Shown here: in pieces, positions 6,838-10,703 of the stretch
Numbering within the stretch: position 1 is the stretch's first letter
Layout of the letters: every line of letters begins with the position of its first letter
Source: Chloroflexota bacterium
GTDB taxonomy: Bacteria; Chloroflexota; Limnocylindria; Limnocylindrales; CSP1-4
Length of the DNA: 10,703 nucleotides
Direction of reading: 5' to 3'
Assembly: GCA_021790715.1 (NCBI GenBank)
Contig: JAJYGK010000181.1
Span: 1 to 10,703, forward strand
Position numbers and translations under genes: made by a program
The notes under the pieces: generated by a model
The model's database searches: none
The model's input: only the letters and a program-made list of their open reading frames with translations
What the model was told of the DNA's origin: nothing

Positions 6838-7962
6838 ATGGCCACGAGTCGGGACTACTACGACGTCCTCGGCGTACCGCGGGACGCTCCGGACGCCGAG
6901 ATCAAGCGCGCCTTTCGCAAGCTCGCCCAGCAGTGGCACCCGGACGTCAACCAGGATCCCGCTGCCCAGGAGCGCTTCAAGGAGATCAACGAGGCCTACC
7001 AGGTCCTCTCCGATCCCCAGCAGCGGCGTGCCTACGACATGTTCGGGCGGGCCGGGGTCGGCAACGGCGGCCCCGAGGGATACGGGCCGTTCGGCGGGTT
7101 CCAGGGGTTCGGCGACCTGTTCGATGCGTTCTTCGGCGGCGGGGCCGGCGGGGCGCAGGCGCGCCGTGCGCGGCCGCCGGCTGGGTCGGACCTCCGCTAC
7201 GACCTGCGCATCACGTTCGAGGAGTCGATCCGCGGGGCCGAGAAGGAGATCGAGTTCACCGCCCTCGACCGCTGCCCGACCTGCTCCGGCACGGGTGCCG
7301 AGCCGGGATCCGCGTCGACGCGATGCCCCCAGTGCAACGGGCTCGGCGAGGTCCGCCAGGTGCGCAGCACGATGCTCGGGCAGATGGTCAACGTCACGGT
7401 CTGCCCCAGGTGCCACGGGGAGGGGAGCATCGTCGAGACGCCCTGCCACGAGTGCCGCGGCGAGGGCCGCGTGCAGCGGCGGCGGAAGCTGCGCGTGTCG
7501 ATCCCGGCCGGGATCGACGAGGGCCACCAGGTGCGCCTGACGGGCGAGGGCGAGGCGGGGCCGCGCGGCGGCCCGGCCGGCAACCTGTACGTGGCGGTCC
7601 ACGTCGAGGAGCATCCCGCGCTCCGCCGCGACGGCACGGAGCTGTACTACGACCTGCCGCTGTCGATCACCCAGGCCGCCCTGGGCGCCAGGGTGACGGT
7701 GCCGACCGCCGAGGGCGACGAGGAGGTCGAGATCAAGTCCGGCACGCAGCCGGGCGCCGAGATCCGGCTCCGCGGCCGCGGCGTGCCGCACCTGCGCCGG
7801 ACGGGCGTGCGCGGCGACCTCCACGTCCGCGTCGACGTGCGCGTGCCCACGAAGCTGTCGAAACGGCAGCGGGAACTGCTCGAGGCGCTCGCGGCCGAGT
7901 CGGGCGAGCGGCCGGCGAAGCCCGGCCGCATCCTCGACCGGGTCAAGGACGCGATCAGCTGA
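6838..7962 (+). CDS. dnaJ: Chaperone DnaJ (type I Hsp40)
   Basis: This 374-residue co-chaperone delivers unfolded proteins to DnaK and stimulates its ATPase in the cytoplasm. The order is canonical: J domain (about 5-70) with HPD at 34-36; a Gly/Phe-rich linker (about 75-110, FGGFQGFGDLFDAFFGG); a zinc domain (about 146-210) with four CxxCxGxG repeats, CPTCSGTG, CPQCNGLG, CPRCHGEG and CHECRGEG, so all eight Cys are present; then the substrate-binding C-terminal domains. Length is normal for type I DnaJ. The start at ATG 6838 is preferred over ATG 6832 because the TATACT box would put the transcript start downstream of 6832. No ribosome binding site is seen, so a leaderless mRNA is likely. No dnaK or grpE adjoins it here. 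The prmA gene follows directly and is probably co-transcribed. Confidence 0.97.
   Translation: MATSRDYYDVLGVPRDAPDAEIKRAFRKLAQQWHPDVNQDPAAQERFKEINEAYQVLSDPQQRRAYDMFGRAGVGNGGPEGYGPFGGFQGFGDLFDAFFGGGAGGAQARRARPPAGSDLRYDLRITFEESIRGAEKEIEFTALDRCPTCSGTGAEPGSASTRCPQCNGLGEVRQVRSTMLGQMVNVTVCPRCHGEGSIVETPCHECRGEGRVQRRRKLRVSIPAGIDEGHQVRLTGEGEAGPRGGPAGNLYVAVHVEEHPALRRDGTELYYDLPLSITQAALGARVTVPTAEGDEEVEIKSGTQPGAEIRLRGRGVPHLRRTGVRGDLHVRVDVRVPTKLSKRQRELLEALAAESGERPAKPGRILDRVKDAIS
7945..7949 (+). promoter_or_regulatory. Ribosome binding site that decides the prmA start
   Basis: AAGGA lies at the end of dnaJ, 9 nt before CTG 7959-7961. It supports translation starting at that CTG, because no ATG, GTG or TTG is available in frame nearby and the next GTG (8013) would remove conserved residues. 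Confidence 0.5.
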
Positions 7963-8951
7963 GCGCCAGGACCACGAGTCCCGCGCCGCCGGCCGACTGG
8001 CTCGAGCTCGCGGTGGCGGTCGACCACGAGGCCGTGGAGACCGTCGGCGCGATCCTGTCGCGCGAGGCCCCGGGCGGGGTGAGCATCGAGCCCGGATTCG
8101 AGCTGCTCGACGAGGGGCTGGCCGTCGCGCTCGACACGGCGCGGCCGGTGCTGATGCGCGCCTGGCTGCCCGACGCCGGCGCCGCCGCGACCGCCGATGC
8201 GATCGAGCGCGTGCGAACCGCACTCGGCCACCTGCAGGCGTTCGACCTGCGGCCGATCGGCGAGCTGCAGACGACGGTCGTCCGCGAGGCCGACTGGGCG
8301 GCGCAGGGGCGCGCCCACTTTCCGCTCCTGCGGATCGGCGACCGGTTCGTCGTGCGGCCGGCGTGGCGGCGGTACCGGCCGCGTCCCGGGGAGCTGCCTC
8401 TCGTCCTCGACGCCGGCGCGGCGTTCGGCACCGGCCTGCACCCCACCACGCGCCTGTGCCTCCTCGGTCTCGAGGCGTGGGACCGGGACGGGCTGGTCGC
8501 AGGGACGCGCGTGCTCGACGTCGGCTCCGGTTCGGGGATCCTCTCGCTTGCCGCGGCGCGCCTGGGCGCGGCCGGGGTGCTGGGCGTCGACACGGACCCG
8601 CTGGCGGCGCTCGCGACGGCCGCGAACGCACGCCGCAACCGGCTTGCGCGCGTGATCCGGGCACACGAGGGCTCCGTGCCGACCGGCGAGCGACCGTTCG
8701 ACCTGGTGCTCGCGAACCTCGTCGCGTCCGTCCTGGTCCCGCTGGCCGCGCTGCTCCACGCCGAAACGCGCCCGCCTGCCCCCGGATCGCCCGGGGGGCC
8801 ACCATCGCCGGGCGGACGGATCCTGGCCAGCGGGATCATCGCCCCCCGCGAGGGGGAGGTGCGGGAGGCGTTCTCGCGCGCCGGCTTCGAGCTGGGGCGG
8901 CGCTGGGAGGAGGGCGACTGGGTCGCGCTGGAGGCGCAACGACCGGCCTGA
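7959..8951 (+). CDS. prmA: Ribosomal protein L11 methyltransferase, probable CTG start
   Basis: PrmA uses S-adenosylmethionine to trimethylate lysines and the N-terminus of ribosomal protein L11. The reading frame gives 330 residues, close to the family's 290-320. The N-terminal block WLELAVAVDHEAVETVGAIL (14-33) matches the PrmA start, FGTGLHPTT (156-164) is the PrmA signature, VLDVGSGSG (185-193) is the SAM-binding loop, and DLVLANL (248-254) is the catalytic-site region. An extra Pro/Gly-rich loop, about 12 residues, lies before GGRILASGII. CTG at 7959 overlaps the dnaJ stop as CTGA and has AAGGA 9 nt upstream. GTG 8013 would start at residue 19, inside the conserved block. The dnaJ-prmA order is common in bacteria. 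Confidence 0.9.
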   Translation: MSARTTSPAPPADWLELAVAVDHEAVETVGAILSREAPGGVSIEPGFELLDEGLAVALDTARPVLMRAWLPDAGAAATADAIERVRTALGHLQAFDLRPIGELQTTVVREADWAAQGRAHFPLLRIGDRFVVRPAWRRYRPRPGELPLVLDAGAAFGTGLHPTTRLCLLGLEAWDRDGLVAGTRVLDVGSGSGILSLAAARLGAAGVLGVDTDPLAALATAANARRNRLARVIRAHEGSVPTGERPFDLVLANLVASVLVPLAALLHAETRPPAPGSPGGPPSPGGRILASGIIAPREGEVREAFSRAGFELGRRWEEGDWVALEAQRPA

Positions 8952-8956
8952 GCAAT

Positions 8957-9032
8957 GGCCGGCGCCGGGGTCTCTGCGCCCGGCCCGAGCGGTGCCGCCC
9001 TCGGGGTGGGTATGCCCGGCCGGAGCGGCACC
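8957..9032. terminator. Stem-loops between convergent prmA and the PLP-enzyme gene
   Basis: Six bases after the prmA stop, GGCCGGCGC (8957-8965) can pair with 8976-8985 through a one-base bulge, giving about nine pairs and a 10-nt loop. A second inverted repeat, GGTGCCGC (8991-8998) with GCGGCACC (9025-9032), follows. Neither has a T-run. The position between two converging genes suggests transcript 3'-end formation or protection. Confidence 0.45.
8978..9032. repeat. Imperfect 19-bp direct repeat
   Basis: The copy at 8978-8996 (beginning GCCCGGCC, then GAGCGG) recurs at 9014-9032 with 16 of 19 bases identical and a 36-bp offset. A shorter third copy, GCCCGGCCGTTC, starts at 9051. It overlaps the stem-loop region. 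Confidence 0.55.
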
Positions 9033-9060
9033 CGTCCGCAGGGTCGGTTCGCCCGGCCGT

Positions 9061-10032
9061 TCAGAAGGGCGGGGGTCCCGTCGGGTCGTCCTCGTCCGCC
9101 GCCAGCCAGCCGGCATAACGGGAGGTGAACAGCGCGGGCACGCCGCCGGTCGACAGGAACACGACGGCCCGCGCGTCGAGGACCGATGGGTCGAGGCTCA
9201 TGAGCCCGGCCAGTGCCTTCCCCGAGTAGACGGGATCGAGGATCAGGCCCTCCGTCCGGGCCGCGAGGCGGACCGCGCGGCGCGTGCCCTCGGTCGGCGC
9301 CCCGTATCCGTCGCCGACCTGGTCGCGCAACAGCCGGGGTTCCCCCGCCGGTGCGGCCAGGCCGACGAGCGCGGCCACGTCGGCAGCCAGCCCGCGCACG
9401 ACCGGCGCCGGATCGGCGAGCGCGCCGACGTCCACGCCGAGGACGCGGCGGTGCCCGAGACGCGCCGCCAGTCCGGCCTGCGTTCCCCCGGAGCCGGTGG
9501 CGGTGACGACGAGCACGTCATCGTGGCCGAGGTCCGCCACGATCTCGTCCGCCGCCGTGACGTACGCGCTCGCGCCGAGCGGCGAGGAGCCTCCCACGGG
9601 CACGACGTAGGCCGGCCGGCCCGCCGCGTCGAGTTCCGCGCCGATGCGCGCGACGATGTCGTTCAGCGCCTCCATCGGCACCGGCCCGACGAACCGCAGC
9701 ACGGCGCCCAGGAGCCGGTCGAGCAGCTGGTTGCCCTCGGCCGCAGGCGGCGGATCGGCGTTGAACGCGAGGACGCACCCGAGGCCGGCGCGCGCGGCCG
9801 CCGCGGCCGTCATGCGCGCGTGGTTGCTCTGGGGCCCGCCGGCCGTCACGAGCACCCGGCTGCCCCGTGCGAGCGCATCGGCCACGAGGAGCTCGAGCTT
9901 GCGGGCCTTGTTGCCGCCGGTCGCGAGGCCCGTCAGGTCGTCGCGCTTCACCCAGAGACGGCCGGGCGCGAGCCCGATCGCGCGGCCCAGGCGATCGGCG
10001 GGCTCGAGCGGTGTCGGCAGGTGGGCGAGCAT
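9061..10032 (-). CDS. PLP-dependent D-cysteine desulfhydrase / ACC deaminase family protein
   Basis: This 323-residue fold-type II pyridoxal-phosphate enzyme belongs to the family of D-cysteine desulfhydrase (DcyD), ACC deaminase and related D-amino-acid lyases. Near the N-terminus, LWVKRDDLTGLATGGNKARKLE (26-47) is the family signature, with Lys42 as the probable PLP Schiff-base lysine; TAGGPQSNHAR follows, and TATGSGGTQAGL is the phosphate-binding Gly-rich loop. DPVYSGKALAGLM near the C-terminus also fits the family. Sequence alone does not separate D-cysteine desulfhydrase (pyruvate, sulfide and ammonia as products) from ACC deaminase. The start is ATG 10032, just before the conserved HLPTPLEP; GTG 10041 is an alternative. 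No ribosome binding site is seen, and TATCGT ends 7 nt before the ATG, so the mRNA may be leaderless. The gene is opposite in direction to its neighbours. Confidence 0.92.
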   Translation of the reverse strand: MLAHLPTPLEPADRLGRAIGLAPGRLWVKRDDLTGLATGGNKARKLELLVADALARGSRVLVTAGGPQSNHARMTAAAAARAGLGCVLAFNADPPPAAEGNQLLDRLLGAVLRFVGPVPMEALNDIVARIGAELDAAGRPAYVVPVGGSSPLGASAYVTAADEIVADLGHDDVLVVTATGSGGTQAGLAARLGHRRVLGVDVGALADPAPVVRGLAADVAALVGLAAPAGEPRLLRDQVGDGYGAPTEGTRRAVRLAARTEGLILDPVYSGKALAGLMSLDPSVLDARAVVFLSTGGVPALFTSRYAGWLAADEDDPTGPPPF

Positions 10033-10036
10033 CGGT

Positions 10037-10076
10037 GGCACGATACCGCGCACGAAGGCACGATACCGCGCACGAA
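10037..10076. repeat. Perfect 20-bp tandem duplication in a divergent promoter region
   Basis: The 20-bp unit beginning GGCACGATACC occurs twice without a gap or mismatch (10037-10056 and 10057-10076). It fills most of the 60 bp between the divergent PLP-enzyme and HIT genes. Each copy holds TATCGT on the - strand, a TAnnnT-type -10 candidate; the copy nearer the gene (10045 to 10040) lies 7 nt from the ATG. Confidence 0.85.
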
Positions 10077-10081
10077 GTGAC

Positions 10082-10087
10082 GGGAGG
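10082..10087 (+). promoter_or_regulatory. Ribosome binding site of the HIT gene
   Basis: GGGAGG lies 5 nt before GTG 10093. An ATG at 10088 is nearer but out of frame, and its frame gives an Arg/Ser-rich product without HIT motifs. The GTG is therefore the chosen start. Confidence 0.7.
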
Positions 10088-10092
10088 ATGGC

Positions 10093-10443
10093 GTGGCGGA
10101 CGGACGGTGCATGTTCTGCGCGATCGCGGACGGCGAGCTGCCGTCGACGGTCGTCTACGAGGACGACGAGGTGCTCGCGTTCCGCGACATCGCCCCGCGC
10201 GCCCCCGTCCACGTGCTGGTGGTGCCGCGCCGCCACCTCGCCTCCGTCATGGACGTGGCCGACGGCGAGGGGCCGCTGCTCGCCCGCATCTTCGCCGCGA
10301 TCGGGGAGGTCGCCCGCCGGGAGGGCGTCGCGGACAGCGGGTTCCGCGTCGTGTCCAACGCAGGCCGGAACGGCGGCCAGACCGTGGCGCACCTCCACTT
10401 CCACGTGCTCGGCGGCCGCTTCATGACCTGGCCTCCCGGGTAG
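10093..10443 (+). CDS. HIT-family protein (HinT-like nucleoside phosphoramidate hydrolase)
   Basis: This 116-residue cytoplasmic protein has the length and layout of HinT/PKCI-type histidine triad proteins, which bind nucleotides and hydrolyse AMP-lysine-like phosphoramidates. The triad HLHFH is at 100-104 (His100, His102, His104), followed by VLGGR as in HinT. CMFC (6-9) matches the Cys pair that often binds zinc in bacterial members, although the usual second zinc histidines were not traced. The block VYEDDEVLAFRDIAPRAPVHVLVVPRRHL (21-49) is typical of the family. The GTG start has a good Shine-Dalgarno sequence, unlike its neighbours. It lies beyond the inverted PLP-enzyme gene and needs its own promoter, which I could not identify on the + strand. 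Confidence 0.95.
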   Translation: MADGRCMFCAIADGELPSTVVYEDDEVLAFRDIAPRAPVHVLVVPRRHLASVMDVADGEGPLLARIFAAIGEVARREGVADSGFRVVSNAGRNGGQTVAHLHFHVLGGRFMTWPPG

Positions 10444-10459
10444 GCGCTCGACGCCCTCC

Positions 10460-10537
10460 CGTGTTGGGTACCAGCCGCCGTGGTGATAACCGCCGTTCCA
10501 CCCGATTGCCGCGTTGGGCACCTCGCTCCGTGGTGGT
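10460..10537. repeat. Imperfect 28-bp direct repeat at 50-bp offset
   Basis: The copy at 10460-10487 and the copy at 10510-10537 share 21 of 28 bases, including GTTGGG, ACC and CCGTGGTG in the same order. The offset is exactly 50 bp. CCGCCGT is also repeated inside the first half (10475-10481 and 10490-10496). Confidence 0.6.
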
Positions 10538-10631
10538 ACACACGGCCTGACGCGCGTGGAGAGCCTCGCTCGGCGCCGATCGCCCTCGTGTCTGCCCGGA
10601 ACTGCCCCGGACGGTGCCGGGCGAGCGTGGA

Positions 10632-10673
10632 ACGAGCAGGCCCGGCCCTGCCGGGCTCCCCCGCCCTGCTCGT
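10632..10673. terminator. Nested stem-loop
   Basis: ACGAGCAGG (10632-10640) is the exact inverted complement of CCTGCTCGT (10665-10673). Between the arms, GCCCGGC (10640-10646) and GCCGGGC (10650-10656) form an inner hairpin with a 3-nt loop. A smaller hairpin, CCCGG-acggtg-CCGGG (10606-10621), precedes it. There is no T-run, so a Rho-independent terminator is uncertain; a structured leader or small RNA is the alternative. Confidence 0.5.
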
Positions 10674-10703
10674 CGGCCCTCCCAGACGCTGGCCGGGCGA
10701 CCA

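Larger units (their letters stand above)
10444..10703. other. Gene-free right end of the window
   Basis: No convincing coding sequence is present in either direction. Long open frames exist on the - strand, but they continue antisense through the HIT gene and have shadow-like composition. The stretch contains an imperfect direct repeat at 50-bp offset and a run of GC-rich hairpins, described separately. It may be the 3' region of HIT, the leader of a gene to the right, or an RNA; the window ends before this can be told. Confidence 0.5.

Noticed and set aside
6343..8805. An 820-codon open frame on the - strand opposite dnaJ and prmA
   Set aside because: It is antisense to two clear genes, its product is low-complexity Arg/Pro/Ala, and codon-position composition belongs to the + strand genes.
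10032..10521. N-terminal extension of the PLP enzyme to 10521 (486 residues)
   Set aside because: The extension is antisense to the HIT gene and carries no family motif. ATG 10032 directly precedes the conserved start of the enzyme.
10457..10545. A T-box riboswitch suggested by GGTGGTAC (+ strand) and GGGTGGAAC (- strand)
   Set aside because: The full T-box consensus AGGGTGGNACCGCG is not met on either strand, no Stem I or antiterminator was recognised, and on the - strand the downstream sequence is antisense to HIT rather than an aminoacyl-tRNA or amino-acid gene.
10561..10703. A tRNA or tmRNA, because the window ends in CCA after GC-rich stems
   Set aside because: There is no T-loop GTTCRA sequence, no cloverleaf spacing and no tag reading frame. 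The terminal CCA is most likely chance.

Overview
The window is very GC-rich (roughly 70% or more) and densely coded on both strands, with four-base overlaps between co-directional genes and several start codons that lack a Shine-Dalgarno sequence but have a -10-like hexamer just upstream. This suggests a high-GC bacterium such as an actinobacterium or a high-GC Chloroflexota (Limnocylindria-like) lineage. The phylum is inference only. There is no rRNA, tRNA, CRISPR array, transposase or phage gene.

Left part (1-3840). The 3' part of an MFS transporter enters from the left edge on the + strand. It converges on a TetR-type regulator on the - strand, which carries two tandem TetR DNA-binding domains. 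That regulator is divergent from a two-gene ABC-2 type exporter (ATPase and permease, joined by an ATGA overlap). The regulator's ATG lies inside a short region that also holds a good promoter for the exporter and two offset inverted repeats, so the exporter is probably repressed by this regulator.

Middle part (3840-6837). On the - strand, a YcaQ/AlkZ-like winged-helix protein (probable DNA glycosylase with a QFD motif) is followed by an MFS transporter, again with an ATGA overlap. The glycosylase tail is encoded by five 18-bp tandem repeats. Pairing a crosslink-repair-type glycosylase with a transporter, beside a regulated ABC exporter, would fit a genotoxin-resistance cluster. This is a hypothesis. 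The 221-bp gap to dnaJ holds two clear palindromes.

Right part (6838-10703). dnaJ and prmA form an operon on the + strand; prmA has no usable ATG, GTG or TTG start and seems to begin at CTG. A PLP-dependent D-cysteine desulfhydrase/ACC deaminase-family gene lies on the - strand. It is divergent from a HIT-family (HinT-like) gene, and a perfect 20-bp tandem duplication sits between the two. The last 260 bp hold no recognisable gene but contain an imperfect repeat at 50-bp offset and a nested hairpin.
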